Below are positions 23,128 to 35,576 of a DNA stretch of 64,000 nucleotides, one piece after another. Every line of letters begins with the position of its first letter. Positions within the stretch are counted from its first letter, which is position 1. Made by a program: the position numbers and the translations under genes. Location of the stretch: the NCBI GenBank assembly GCA_951802425.1, contig OX637794.1, positions 5,084,001 to 5,148,000 of the forward strand. Direction: 5' to 3'. The notes under the pieces were generated by a model. That model ran no database searches. It saw nothing but the letters and a program-made list of their open reading frames with translations, and was not told where the DNA came from. The stretch is from Clavaria fumosa (Eukaryota > Basidiomycota > Agaricomycetes > Agaricales > Clavariaceae).

Positions 23128-25689
23128 CTTGGCTCAGGCTAGGATGGGGGCTTATGTAATGAGTTGATAAGCTAGAGTCTAGATTTGAGTGAGCTGGGGT
23201 CAGACAAACAAAGATTGCTGTCCAAGCCCTAGCTGGGTGTGCCGGGGGAGTGACAGGACCACCCAAAAAACGAGCCGACAGGCGATGACATGCGGGAGCG
23301 GAAAACGGCACCCCCCAACCCGGAGGGACGCTAGGCGGCGAGGACAACAAATGCGGGCAAGGGGGCTACGCGAACGCCCCCGCAGATTGACAAAGATGTC
23401 GGAATCGCACCGACCAACTGGCCTGACCACCTCTGGCAGGATTCCACACTGCCACACCCCAGTCATGGATGCCTGGCGGCATGCACACAGCAGTAGCATA
23501 TCCCAATTTGCCCCTCCACTAGACCACAGATGCCGCTGAGTCTAAGGAGTGGTCTGCAAAGGAGGCTACAAAGACACAGTGCAGAAGCAGGCACTCAGGG
23601 ATGTTAAAGCTGAGGCACCAACGAAGGTGCGAGGTGATACTGCGGCTGCAGTCGCAATGCGTGACTCACTCAAGATGCGGCCGAAGCAGCGGAGACTGCG
23701 TCGCTGCTCAGCTCCCCCAAGCATCGCCCGCCAACTCAAGCACCGGAAATGGGCTTCTGAGAACCAAACATTTCAGCTGGGGCCATACCCTCAATCCGGC
23801 CTACCATGATAGCAGCCAGGGCGGCTGCGACAATCACTTCCCAGTAAGAGAGGGGCGACAACACAGTGAAGCGCGGGAAGATACACATGGACGAGACACG
23901 CAGCTAACCTACACATTGCCTAGAGCCAGGCGTAACTACAACAATTGCAAGGAGTCACCACAATGTCACAGGCATAATTTAACTCAGAACCATGCTAAAC
24001 AATGATGTTAAGGGCATGGTCACAGCTTATGGATTATGATGAATGCGAGTGCAACGAGACAAGCCGCAAGTGCAGAACAGACGAGAGGCAACGGATGGAG
24101 CACCAGTGATTGAGCGGGCGAAGGATTGGGCAGAAGCCTGAGGACCAGCAGGAGCATCAGAGCGGGCGAAGAACCAGGCAAAAAGGACAAGGGGTAAGCA
24201 GAGGCCACCAGGTCAATGTGAGGTGAAATAGGGTCCAAACGCAGGCGTCACTCTATCATGCCACTGCGCACCCTAGAAGGGACTTAACTGTCAGCTGTGA
24301 TCCCGCAGAGGGGATCCACACAACACAAAGCCAGAGCTCGTGCTCATAGAGCAGCAAGAGAGTACGTCCCAGGTTGCCCTTGGCAGGACCTGTGAGATCA
24401 CCCGCTGACGAAGGCAAGAAACCACGCCTCGGTTGCCTGAGCGCACCACTCACATGAGTTATTGCCAGCACTGCCGGCTCGAGGGCCACCATCTCCGGCA
24501 ATCATGTGATGGCCGCCTATTTCAAATTTCTTAGACCAATCTCCCAATCCGCCGAGGCGTCGACGGCGAAGGCGGTGGGGTCATTTGGGCCATGCGCTCG
24601 ATGCAAACGCCACTCCGGACCAATGAGAGGCACTCCAACCACCACCACACGTCATCCAAGACATCGTGTGGTGGGAAAAAGCCAGATGGCCCTGCGCTCG
24701 ATGCGAACGCCACTCCAGACCAATGAGAGGCACTCCGACCACCACCACACGTCATCCAAGACATCGTGTGGTGGGAAAAGCCAGATGAAGAGCGCGCAGC
24801 TTGAAGGCAGGCAATCATTGGCACACCGGCAAAGTCCAACACCAGCTGGGGCCTCTTTGAGAGCACTGGCCCAGGAGCACGCAATAAGTGAGGAGGCACA
24901 ACAGGCCTCGTATCTGAGAGCCGAGAGGGGAATATGTGAGTGGCACGGGCGGCAAGCTGGACAAGCTGGACCACAGCCCCTCCCCGCTACTGACAGGTTA
25001 AGCAGAAATACTGCGGGCACAGCTGGGTGCAAATCCGCAGTGAGTCGCAACAGCCAGAAAGATTGGAGGGTACGGGGGTGCGGCAGTGCCAGGCACACCA
25101 GGCACCCAGAAGGCGAGAGAAGCACAGGTGGTGCGGCAGAGCCTCCACACGGCTTGGGGGCTAGATGTCGCAGGAAGCAAGCCGGCATGCCCCCGCTGCT
25201 GGATCGTGCCTCAGTGCTTCATAGTGATGTGCAAAGCCCAGCCCGGCCTGAAAGCCCCGGCTAGGGCCCGGCTTTGGGGGGCTCGGGCTTTGTCAAGTTG
25301 TTATTACATCTGAGTCACTCAAAGAGTAAGAACAAATGCAGGCGCACCAAAGTTCTTTCCATGTTATATGCTGACTAGAAACACATCAGGTCATTGAATA
25401 TGGTAGGGATCACTCACCTACACTTGCTTGTATTGTGTTTGAGGAAAATGACTGTGATGATGATGGTTGAATTGAACTTGAGTCAGACAAAACGTGATAC
25501 GTATCCGCATCCAAAATATTTGTTCATATTTGCCATTCCCTGCCACTCCTACGTCTTCACCCGCAACGGCAACTCGCTTCTGAGCATCACTGGCTTAGAG
25601 TCAGCCGCGGCAGGAAGACGGATGGCAACGAAGTCCTGTCGATCAGGTGAGCTGGGCCCTTTCCTGTGATCAGCATTCGAAATGAACGG
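23128..25689. other. GC-rich DNA without a recognised gene; tandem repeat at 24580-24790
   Basis: Frames of 100-250 codons are open on both strands, including a 252-codon plus-strand frame at 24506-25264, but none shows a domain or consistent composition. A unit of about 115 bp is present twice (about 24580-24692 and 24693-24790). Each unit contains the hairpin CCACCACACG...CGTGTGGTGG. Near 25226-25290 there is GGCCCGGCTTT-type repeat sequence common at transposon ends. Confidence 0.4.
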
Positions 25690-25704
25690 GTCTCCAGTGT
25701 CGTC

Positions 25705-27240
25705 GCCCAGAACAATGCCATTTTAAAGCAACTGGTCTTACGGGCAGAAAGAGAATATGAAACCGAGGCCGTGCATCAAGTACAGATTTACTTTGCGGAC
25801 TCGCATGGCAACTGGCGGTGGACACACTCTCGCCGCAAACGACCCATGTCTTCAATCCAGGCGTCAAAGAAATGCCACTCTCCGACACGCGCGATTTTCT
25901 TAAATCCGAGAAGGTTCGTGAGATGGCTTGGCGCGTACTGACATCTCATTGCTATCTTTGCCTTTGTAGTGGTATGCCGACCGTGGAATTCCGTTCCGCC
26001 GTGGATATCTATTGCATGGGTCAGCCCCAGTTCAGCCCCAGTATGCCAAACGCTGACGCATTCAATCACTAGTGTTCCTGGCTCGGGAAAGAGCTCCCTC
26101 ATCCACGCGCCGGCAGGAGAGCTGATGCTCGACGTCTACGTTGTATCGCTTTCAGCTTCTTGGATGAGCGATAGCACCCTCACAATGCTGATGGGTCAAG
26201 TCCCTTCCCGATGTATCCTTCTTTTAGAAGACCTAGACGCCGCTTTCACCCGAAGCGTGACACGAGGAAACGCAGACACAGGAACTCCAAACACCAATGC
26301 TAATGGCAAAGAAACCCGAGACCCCAATAAGTCAGGAACTCCCACCTCTGGCCGTCGAAGGCGTGATAAAGAAGGCCTGTCGGATGTGAACACACTGACC
26401 CTGAGTGGTCTCCTCAACGCCCTAGATGGTGTCGCAGCCGCAGAAGGTCGTCTGCTTTTTGCGTGAGTCAGGCAACACATCTGCAGGTGTTAGCCGTACT
26501 AAGTGGACACGGCAGCACCACCAATCATCTGGAACGGCTAGATCCGGCGCTCTCGAGGCCAGGCCGCATGGATGTCTGGGTTGAGTTCAAGAACAGCTCG
26601 AGGTGGCAAGCAGAGGCACTTTCCCGTAATTTCTTCCCTTCGACAGAGGAAGAAGAGGACGCCGAAATCGCACTTGAAGGCGACATCGAAGGCGTGGACC
26701 TACCATGCTCCTCTTCGCCTCAGTCGACCGGGAATGGTTCTCCGACGTCGACTCTGTGGTCGGTGTCTTCATCTTTCGCATCCTCTACGGCGTCACTGTC
26801 CTCGCCGCCAGCCTCCGTCGACGGCAACAAGCCTGTTTTCTCTAACGATTTTGGGGCGAAGAACAAAGCGTATCTACCTCCGCCTGTTGAGGCAGAAATA
26901 ATCGAACTCCGACACTCGGCCAAGCCTTTGGACGCCGACACTCTCAATAAACCTGCCAAACAGTTTGCGGACTCGATACCGAAAGAAGAATTCAGCGTAG
27001 CTGCGCTACAGGGTCGTGAGCCTATTTTTCTATATCCCCGCTAACTCGCATCTTTAACGCTGCCTCCTTTGGAAATCTCCTCAAGTACAAGTCACGCCCA
27101 GAGACTGCCGCTAATGAAGCTGCTGCGTGGGTTCTCAATGAATGGGCTATGAGAGAAAGACTTCGGCGAGAGAAAGAGGAACGCGAACTCAAAGAGAAGC
27201 TCGAGGTACGTGGCCGCCCTTTTTGCTGCAGCCGTTGCAA
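25705..27240 (+). pseudogene. BCS1-like AAA ATPase, decayed
   Basis: It is homologous to the fungal BCS1-like AAA proteins, whose founder is a mitochondrial inner-membrane chaperone. Recognisable pieces are LVLRAEREYETEAVHQVQIY (25738), VKEMPLSDTRDFLKSEK (25861), WYADRGIPFRRGYLLHG (25972), Walker A GVPGSGKSS after an intron at 26020-26072, Walker B CILLLEDLDAAF (26215), LLNALDGVAAAEGR (26410) and TNHLERLDPALSRPGRMDVW (26521). A charged coiled-coil tail (RERLRREKEERELKEKLE) ends near 27206. A small deletion near 25855 shifts the frame after KRPMSSI. The N-terminal targeting and BCS1_N part is missing. The splice acceptor before the KYKSRPE exon (about 27075) cannot be found in frame. Confidence 0.85.
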
Positions 27241-27599
27241 ACCTCCTTTGTCAGCGCGAGAAGAGAAAGAATGCTTGGGTGAGTGAAAGAGAGATTCCAT
27301 ACAGAGAGATATTCATACCCATTTTGACAGGTTATTTGACTCGAATCCACACACTCGAGTTATATTTGGTCTCATCCTTCTGCCTCCTCCATCAGCCAGC
27401 TTGGAGGAAGGTTTACCCAGATTTTTCAGACTTCAGACCAAAATATTCCTCTCCCAACCCTGTGGTGTGTCGACTACGACACACCAGCCTCGATACAGAT
27501 CTGCTGCTTAGTAAGCCCGGGTATGGAAAGTGGGTCAGTAATTTGGTACGTGTGCCGCTTTGTGTGTGTCACGTGATTTTGGCCGACGCTGCCGGGTCC

Positions 27600-28135
27600 C
27601 ACAGTCTGCTGGATCTGCTGACTAATTTGCGTCACAGCCACTGCTCATGTGAAGTTCGGGTCATATCACGTGAGTGGTTCGTTTCTCATCTTGACCTCAC
27701 GCCACCACTTCCCGACAAAGGAGGAGGAAATCGCCCCCAATGCGGGGCGTGGCCTCAACCGCCCCACCCACAATCATGGGGAATGCGACGCCCGTTGCGG
27801 CGCCGGTCGCAGGGGTGGGCGGTGAGCATGAAAATAGCGATCGCTCCCGGTCCGCTATCCCTTCATCCCCCCAGCCCGAGCCCTTGCGGGCCGCCGTTGC
27901 TTCTCTTGACCTCACGCCACCACCTCCCGACAAAGGAGGAGGAAATCGCCCCCAATGCGGGGCGTGGCCTCAACCGCCCCACCCACAATCATGGGAAATG
28001 CGACGCCCGTTGCGGCGCTGGTCGCAGGGGTGTGCGGTGAGCAACATAGCGATCGCTCCCGGTCCGCTATCCCTTCATCCCCCCAGCCCGAGCTCTTGCG
28101 GGCCGCCGTTGCTTCTCTTGACCTCATGTCACCTC
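27600..28135 (+). mobile_element. Minisatellite-bearing repeat element, copy 2 (two 215 bp units)
   Basis: The flank at 27600-27690 carries CTGCTGACTAATTTGCGTCACAG and ATATCACGTGAGTGGTTCG, as at 17098-17180. Two units of about 215 bp start near 27688 and 27903, and a third begins at 28117. The unit core CCCCAATGCGGGGCGTGGCC and the GCGACGCCCGTTGCGGC step match the 142 and 151 bp units elsewhere. Confidence 0.75.
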
Positions 28136-28139
28136 TCCT

Positions 28140-30246
28140 GTCTGCCATCAGCCTAGGATAAATGTAGCAGTTGAATAGTTGAAAGAATCTAGGAATTCGT
28201 AAGGGCGTTAAATTTATTCCAAACGCAGAAATTGATTAAAATTTACAGATGCATTTGCTTCATCTATATCTTAAAAGCCACTTTGCCCCAAATCGGCCAG
28301 TTTGGGTGCATTGGGCTTGGGCTTTTCTTCCGTTACTTACAGGGTCGCCCTTATCAGCAGTCAGAGAGTTCCGTCGCGCTCAAATTCAAACTCTACTTGA
28401 TATTCAGTGCAGTCTCCTTGTTCCACTGCATCCCACATGTGGACCATATTGAAACCCGTTTGGCAGGTGGCCGGCAGGCATGATGTGCAGAACATATATG
28501 CTAATATTCAACCATTTTCTGAATTTTGAGTTGCAGATGTGCAAAATGGCCCATTATCTATCAATTTGAGAGATATGTGTTATATTGAGCATGGAATCTG
28601 TGTATTTCGTGAATGTACCAAAAGGGGTTGAGCCGAATGCCCTGTAAGCGACGGTCTGGAAGGTTGTGGGTGGAAATGGGAGTTACCTAGGCCTTCCTCC
28701 CTTGGCATGGCTTGCAAGCTACTGAGCCGAGATAGTCGTAAGTTGCATTTAGCCGAGCCGGAGCCTGGCAATGGCAGCGCTAGTCCAAGTGAGGCAAACA
28801 AAATGCCAAAAGCGGCGAATATTTAAATGCTTTGACGTAACGACGTCAAACTCCGCTGTGATGTATGATAAAATCGTTCGAAATTTCATCGTCTCAGCTT
28901 CTCATCTGCAGCTGCTCTCAGTTACATTTAATCGCCCAACGCCTGCCATTTCAATATCTGACCTCTGTCGACATGATGGGCCTTCATCTGTCCGGAAGTT
29001 TTCTCCGCCTCTTTCCTCATGAATGCTCATATCAACATGGCTGCAATCACAGAAGGGGATTCATTCATTAATTCCAACCAGAGTGACAGTATATCCATGG
29101 CCACTTCCTCAAATGACTCCCATGAAATGCATTTCCGGAGCCCAAGTGAAGACCCTGTCCATCCAAGTACGCCCGACCAGGACAGAAAACGCATTTCGAT
29201 TGAGGCTCAGCGACGGAAAGCCTATGACAAACGACGTCGTCAAAAAACGCGGGCTGCTGAAGCAACACGGTAAACGAGGGGGGTGTCATACCGACAGCAC
29301 CCTGTATTTTTTATGAAGCATTCGAAATACGCTTTCTGTGTACTCCATATAGCCTGAGCACTGCTGCAGTAGCCAAGGGCTCATTCATTGGGTCGAGAGG
29401 GCACAGTGGCAAGCCTCACCTCACAACAATAGACGACTTTTGCAGGCAAGGTTTTAAGCCGGTGCAATGGGATGGACGGTGAGTGTTTTTCGCTTGCCAG
29501 TACAGTGTTGACCCGGTCCTTGATCCACAACTTTGAAAACACATGTTGCTTGATCAGAGTCCATGTCTGCTCTTGAATTGAGTTGTCCAATCCGCAGAAA
29601 AGTGACTTAGAATACCTCTCTCAGAATCTGAGGGGCCCAAAGGAATATTATTATGTGGTCTGCCTGTAGTGAACAACGGAGTATTGATTGTCACATAAAC
29701 CCGCTCCTTGAAACAGTGTGACATGTCACCAACCCCCCACTCAATCGTCAGATGCTGATGCGTCGCTGGAACTCTTGTCAGCATCCCCTACAATGGCAAC
29801 TGCCTTGCGTTTTTGGCAGACTGTGAGGGTGTGCATCCAACCATGTTTGGCAAAAGAGAGAAGCACCAGTGCAATAGGGAACTTGAGACCAATGAAGTGG
29901 CATTGCTTGCTGCGTCTTGTTACTGTCACGCCTCATATGCCAATCAACAAGATCTCAACTTTTTGGGATCAAATTTTGCCCAAACATGGTCATGTCTGAG
30001 GCAAAGATTTTAAAAATATGCAATACAATTGGATCATAAGGTCAGATCCAATACAATTGACTTAGTTTGAGACAAAAATCCCACACAAAAGTTGATTGGA
30101 CCCACACTTTCCCAGATTCATATGTATGTGAGGTGACTGAACAACAATGACTGAATAAAAATAGGTACATATATAGATAGTATGCTCCTAACTGTTGTCC
30201 TTAATTTTCAGAAGCATCACAGCAAATTTGGTTAATGGGGCCATAA
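28140..30246. other. Mostly unrecognised; one small basic ORF at 29040-29273
   Basis: Plus-strand 29040-29273 encodes a short acidic then very basic peptide ending EAQRRKAYDKRRRQKTRAAE. It may be the start exon of a lost DNA-binding protein or of the decayed dioxygenase copy downstream. The remainder shows only short frames. Confidence 0.35.
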
Positions 30247-31061
30247 ATGGATCAAGGACTGGGGCTGGATCAAGGACTGGGTCTACACTGTACTCGATTT
30301 GATGCTGAAATGGAAGCTAGAAATCCTCAGCTCCTTGTTGATGACGAAGAACGAATCTATGCTATATTGGCAGGCCGACCCAACTGCACTGACTGGGACT
30401 CTGTCAAAGACCAGATGGAGTCTGCATTTGCAAATGCAAGGACTGAAGGTTGGAGGGCGGGAAGCTTCCCCGATGATAGCGTTGCCTGCAGGCGTGATTC
30501 ATTTCCTAAGCTATACATAGGCATCTCCCACGGTGGAGGTAGCAAAGTAAGCCTTCATCCTTTGAACGCATGCGTTTAATGTAGCTCACTTTCCGCAAGG
30601 CCCCTGGCAATATTCAGCCAAGATCTCCTTCTACACAGTCCATCGCCCAAAGATTGCTTCGTGATTCAAGCACTATACGTATTGCTGGATTCCGAAGCAG
30701 TGCCTACTTAGATCCAACGAGGCACGTAACAACTGACATATTCTTTTAGGCTGCCTACGATATTACGCCCCCAAGCTATATGCAGAACTAGACAGCAAGC
30801 TTTACAGACAACATCCTAACTTGAGCTGGAATTTCAAGAATAGCGTGCTTCCTGCGATGTCTTTCAACCTTGGCCCCCAAACTGTCTGCCTACCACGCAA
30901 GGATCATGCCAACGTTGCATATGGCTTTTGTCCTATTGCCAGTGGGGGAAGTTTGGCCATCACACCGGTGGTCTGGGCATTTGAATTGAAGCATATGACA
31001 GCCGTGCTGCTCAAGAGCCATCTCGTATGCTGCTGTATGCCATATTCAGCAAGGGGCTGAG
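30247..31061 (+). pseudogene. TET/JBP-family dioxygenase pseudogene
   Basis: Recognisable pieces match the intact gene at 34.1-35.6 kb and known Agaricomycete TET/JBP proteins: EERIYAILAGRPNCTDWDSV (30331), SFPKLYIGISHGGGSK (30499), GCLRYYAPKLYAELDSKLYR (30751) and WNFKNSVLPAMSFNLGPQTVC (30826). The iron-binding HxD motif is replaced: the intact gene has CNSHVDHLN and this one has CLPRKDHAN, so the first His is Arg. The rest of the double-stranded beta helix, with the second His and the Arg, is lost after about 30960. It would have no activity. Confidence 0.8.
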
Positions 31062-31405
31062 CCTTGTAGAAGACAGTGCGTCATGTTGTTACACTGAGAG
31101 ATGAAGAGCCAGTTTAGCTACAAATGTGACCGCCTCTAAACGCCCCAATTACACCGTCAATTTGCACCGTTGCTGCTCTTTGGTTGAATGTCATTTGTGA
31201 CTCCTTCTCTTGTCATGTCAGAGGTGTGCATCTCCGCCGAAACAGCGATGGCGGCGCTTCATATCACGCCCATCTCCCTTAACTTTATGCAGAAAACGAA
31301 AGATGCGAGGCAGGTTTCCATGTACATAAAATTTACGAGCAGCATGTGGTGGTAGCCGACGACAACTGGTAAGAAGAGCAAATGATGGTAACAAAGGGGA
31401 GATGT

Positions 31406-32225
31406 TCACTTTTGGTCGATAGTGACCTCAAGGTAGTTGCGAAGCATTTCCATGGCCTTCAGTTGTTCTTCTATGCCCTGTTGTTGCAATGTAAGACCAT
31501 TCAATGCCCGGTGGACCATACTGAGGCTTTCAGCCGCATCGATTTGGGCAGCGGCGGCTACGATGTCCGGTGTCATAGGAATCTCTGGCCCTTTTACCTT
31601 CCTCTTGGCCTTAGGTGCGCTGCTGCCGGGCACTGCCGTCTTCGTGGCCTTTAAACCACTTGCCCGATGTTTCTTTTCGGGAACCTTGACGGTGAAAGCT
31701 TCATCGATGTCAATCGAATCGCCTCGTGCTCTCTAAGAAACGGGTCAGGTGAAGAGAAGGCGTCATCCAAATTGTCAGACCTTTGCAGGCCGCTTCTTTC
31801 CTATGGCGGGCATCTCCTTTGCACCGGTTTCATCCTTAGGAAGGACGCTGTGGGTTGGATGCATCTCCGGATCGGAAGCCACCTTCGTCTTATCCGTTAG
31901 TTTTCACGTTGAGTTTCCACAGGGATAAGATGCCAATATACTCACACAGAAACTGCATTCTAACGACGCCACATAACAGGCCCGACATGCGGGCTTTCCA
32001 ATGTTGATGCATCCAATATTCGTAGTCTCGCAGTTGGAACACTACGCAATGAGAGGGCTAGGTGGCTATAAAATCACTGATAAGAAGCACCTGAGCTGTG
32101 TACTCTTTGGCTCCTCTAGCCCTCTTCGGCGGCTCTGTTCCTTGCTGCATGCCGTTAGCGATATGCATTCTCAGATAAGGTCCCAGACTTACTTCGATTT
32201 TCGGTTTGGGTTCCGAGTCTGCCAT
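31406..32225 (-). CDS. Cys-cluster protein, 221 aa, four exons, intact
   Basis: Exons 32091-32225, 31946-32041, 31781-31888 and 31406-31732 join in frame with GT-AG introns of 49, 57 and 48 nt. Exon 2 is a self-contained module with the spacing C-x2-C-x6-C-x7-C-x2-C-x6-C-x2-C, starting CSNCETTNIGC. This resembles a Zn2Cys6-type binuclear cluster but could be another zinc site. The N-terminus (MADSEPKPKIEVS) could extend to an upstream ATG at 32264. The last exon is basic, then alanine-rich with a likely helix (VAAAAQIDAAESLSMVHRAL). A DNA-binding or chromatin role is possible but not shown. A frameshifted copy lies at 20.3-21.2 kb, and the duplication includes upstream DNA. A CT-rich block of about 400 bp separates it from the divergent ORF at 32858. 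Confidence 0.8.
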
Positions 32226-32857
32226 GATGGTTGCGGCAAAGAAAAAAGAGGCAAACAATGCCAAACGAAACTTGCCACGAGTATGTGGTCCCGTGACAGC
32301 TTTTTGTCGGCTTTAATCGACTTTAAATATATTTACTACAGTCTAATCTATGACCCGAGCACTCGGGAGGTTCTACCCTCTTCAGCATCCGTGCCTCCCA
32401 CGCTCCGTGCGTCCTTCTCGTCCTATCCACACGCCCCGTGCGTCTCACGCCCCGCGCGTCTCACGCTCCGTGCATCTAGATGCCCCGCATCTCTTCTTTC
32501 GCTCCGCGCGACGCAGAGACTCTTACCGTCTCCCCCCCTCGTCCTACCCTCCTCTTGCACTACACCCTTTCCTACTTTACCTGTCTTTACTTATGTTTAT
32601 CCTCAGCACTCATGCCGCTACTCTTTCTCTTTTCGCTCTAGCGTTTGTTTTCCATCTGAGACATTCTTTCCTCTTATAACGTGAGGGGCACCGAGTCTGC
32701 CCTTTCGCCCCCTTTTCTCGCCCTCAGTGTCCCTCGCGTACGTCGTCTTTCGTCCAGCCTCCTTTTCTCGCTCTCACTTGTTCATCTTTCACTAGTATCA
32801 CACTTGTACTTCGTCTCGCTAATTCGTCATACTTCCAATCGAATTACATTATCAATT

Positions 32858-33433
32858 ATGACTACGAGTGATGGTACTTTACGCGGACCAGCAAGGAATA
32901 CCAGTACGCTCGACTCGGCCAACCAAGAGTCATCGCATAATGCTCCTGGACCATCGGCCGATTCACGGACCGAATAATCAGACAACGTCAGCCCAGAAAT
33001 TGGTTAGAAATGTTACGAAGTCGTCCAACAGTATCGAGGAGGTCATCTCACCAAGGTTGCGGCCATTTTGCAGTTCCAGAAAATTATCCCGCATGAAACG
33101 TTCGAGGAAACAGACTTCATCAGAGCTTTCGAATCATACACCAAAATGCTCGATAATTTCGACCGCTTCAAAGAAGCTGCCAGGACCCAATCCCATGCGA
33201 TCGATGTCCACATTGGGGATTCTGGGAACCAAGACACACGAGAGACTAATGAGGAACAGTGTACCTCCGCTCCTCAACCACCTAAGCGACCCTCCTCACG
33301 GACCGACTCGGAAGATGATAGTCACCCATCTAAACGTCGGATCGACGTCAACACCTTACCATGGGTCGCCCAACGTCCGGTATTGTCTCATTTTTCAGTC
33401 TTCGCTCGAGGGGAAGTGATGAAAGTACTATAA
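32858..33433 (+). pseudogene. Repeat-associated Agaricomycete ORF with KRR-x4-LPW motif
   Basis: One frame runs from ATG 32858 to the stop at 33431-33433, with TAA at 32975-32977 and TAG at 33005-33007 inside it. After the stops it reads YEVVQQYRGGHLTKVAAILQ, then a helical stretch, an acidic Ser/Thr-rich linker and SKRRIDVNTLPW. This order (a 'YxxGxITK' helix, then acidic linker, then SKRRKVD...LPW) recurs at the N-terminus of multicopy Agaricomycete proteins linked to retroelements. It is a broken fragment, and the remainder is not seen downstream. Confidence 0.55.
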
Positions 33434-34135
33434 GCGACATAGTTGATTAGTCAGTAACTAGAAATTTTCCCTTCGGCGTCCTGCGTTCATGTCGTAGACA
33501 GCGAGCTGCGTCTGCTGTTAGATGCTCCGACTTCCTTTGGCACGTCGTAGCAAAATCTCATTCAAAGAAAGAGGCCATCTTTACACAATCCGATATTAAG
33601 GTATGAAAGGAGACCCTAGCCAAAGAATGCAGAACATGAACATCTGTTAATAACTTGCAAAAAGTTGCCACATTGTGATACTCAGCGGGCTTGAGCATAT
33701 ATACATATCTCCATCTGCTGCCACAATTGTTGTGGAGTGTTGACAATGTTTGTTGTGATACATCAATGATAGATATCATGTCTACATATTTGTTGACACC
33801 AACTTGCACCAACTTGCCTAAATGGCATTTGTGTTGCTCATTTCCCTTTCTTTCTCAGCCAATTTGTCTTTTTTAACTGATCTCTTTCCAAATTCAAAGG
33901 TTCCAGTTACGTGACTATGATGGTGTCCAAGATTCGGTCTTAAAGTATCGCATGAAATTCACATTTTGCAAAACTTGATGACTAAGCTGCTGACAGGATA
34001 ATGGCGTGGGAAGTTAGTTCGTCCTCCCACCGTTTGAAACCGATTTTCCTTGAGCTTGTGAGTAGTTCCCCAACATTAGGAAAAGCCTTTTAACTTATTT
34101 AGCTTTTAAAAAAATCTATGTTAGCATAATTGTTT
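33434..34135. other. No gene; AT-rich spacer upstream of the dioxygenase
   Basis: Only short frames are present. A CCACAATTGTTGTGG palindrome lies at 33720-33734. It probably holds the promoter of the gene at 34136. Confidence 0.4.
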
Positions 34136-35576
34136 ATGGAACGCTACAGCCTCGGGGAGTTAAACCTTGCATCGTCCATTGTCAAAGTTGCATCGACTCA
34201 AAAAGGCCAGCCCATTCAAGATATTGTGGGCAGTTTTGTACAACCTGACAGAATTGCGACAACAAACGATGCTCCGGCTCCAAATGCCTTGCAAGAGAGA
34301 GGGAAGGTAAAAAAGAGGCGGAGAGACTCTGAAAAACGGAAGGAGAAGAGAAAAGATCCTCTCCAAAGGATGCAACGCAAGGCCTTCCTGAACACAAGGC
34401 ATATTGATAGGGCAGTGGAACTGCCTACAAACTATGACCACAGCAAATCCACACACAGTAAACCCGCATACATTGGAAAAGTGTCCAGTTTTGACAAAGT
34501 GCCGAGTCTTGAAGAACTCATAGAGCAGGGTTTTTCACTCAAACAGTGGTTCTGGTGAGTGTGAGCGCGAGTGTGAGTGTGAGATTTTATGCATATTCTG
34601 ATATTTGATACAGGAAAACTTGTGCCTACACGGACGTAGAAGGTCGAATCATCGTTGTTCATATTAACCCCTCGACAACCGCATTAGAGAACATCAATAT
34701 CCACCTTTCTCAGGCAATGGAAGATGCGCAGCAATGTATTAACTTTGAGCAAGCAAAGTTGCACAGTGGAGAATCGAGGCGTGGAGGCTTCGAGTCATGC
34801 ACCCTTGCAATTAGCATGGGTGGTGGACAAGAGGTAGACGGCAAATCCATTGCAAAGTTGTAAGTGCTAATCCAATTCTAGCAACCAAAGAATATTGTGC
34901 ACAGTCCAGAAAACCTGCGTCACATCGAACAACTGGTCAATAGCCGTGCAACTCAGATTGCTGCCAATGCACAGAGCAGTAAGAGCTATTTCACTTCTTT
35001 CCCATAATTGATGTGCTTCATGTACTCTTAGATTACCTTTCGACTTGGATGCCATGCATGCATATGGTGTATCAGCAAGTCCTGGAAAAAATATGCAAGC
35101 ATCTCCCTCACCTACAGCGACCATTCCCAAGCAGCGTCTTTGCCGCGGCAACTTTCAACTTTGGCCCCAATGCTGTGTGCAACTCCCATGTCGATCACCT
35201 CAATTGGGCATCTGGGATATGTGCAATAACATCGGGAGGAAATTACGACTTCAAATTTGGAGGACATCTTGTCCTTTATGATCCAAAGCTGATCATTGAG
35301 TTCCCCCCTGGCACCACTATCCTAATTCCCTCAGCCTGTCTTCGCCATGGAAATACGCACATTCAAGATAGAGAGAAGCGATTTGCACTCACCCAATACA
35401 GCGCTGGCGGCCTGTTCCGATGGCTTGATTACGGGAGTCAAACAGAAGCTAATCTGAAGAGCCAGAACCCAGCAGGTTTGGATGTTATTCGAGAGCTGGC
35501 AGAAGATAGATGGCAGAATGGGATTGGACTTTATAGCACCATTGAAGGCCTTCGATTGGCATGGGGTCAACTCTGA
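34136..35576 (+). CDS. TET/JBP-family 2-oxoglutarate dioxygenase, 426 aa, intact
   Basis: Exons 34136-34554, 34614-34833, 34882-34978 and 35032-35576 join in frame (1281 nt with stop). The N-terminus is basic, with a KKRRRDSEKRKEKRKD run, likely for nuclear or DNA contact. The middle matches the substrate-side region of fungal TET/JBP proteins (YTDVEGRIIVV, SMGGGQ, QPKNIVHSPENL). The C-terminal double-stranded beta helix has the full iron site, HVD in CNSHVDHLN and H in ACLRHGNT, and a 2-oxoglutarate-binding Arg in EKRFALTQYSAGG. Family members oxidise 5-methylpyrimidines in DNA. In basidiomycetes they are expanded and were reported to travel with KDZ transposons, but no KDZ transposase is visible here. 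The start ATG at 34136 was chosen because no in-frame ATG lies upstream. A dead paralogue is 3 kb upstream. Confidence 0.85.

Noticed and set aside
24506..25264. 252-codon plus-strand frame and 178-codon minus-strand frame
   Set aside because: It lies partly in a tandem repeat, overlaps long antisense frames, and shows no recognisable motif or protein-like composition.
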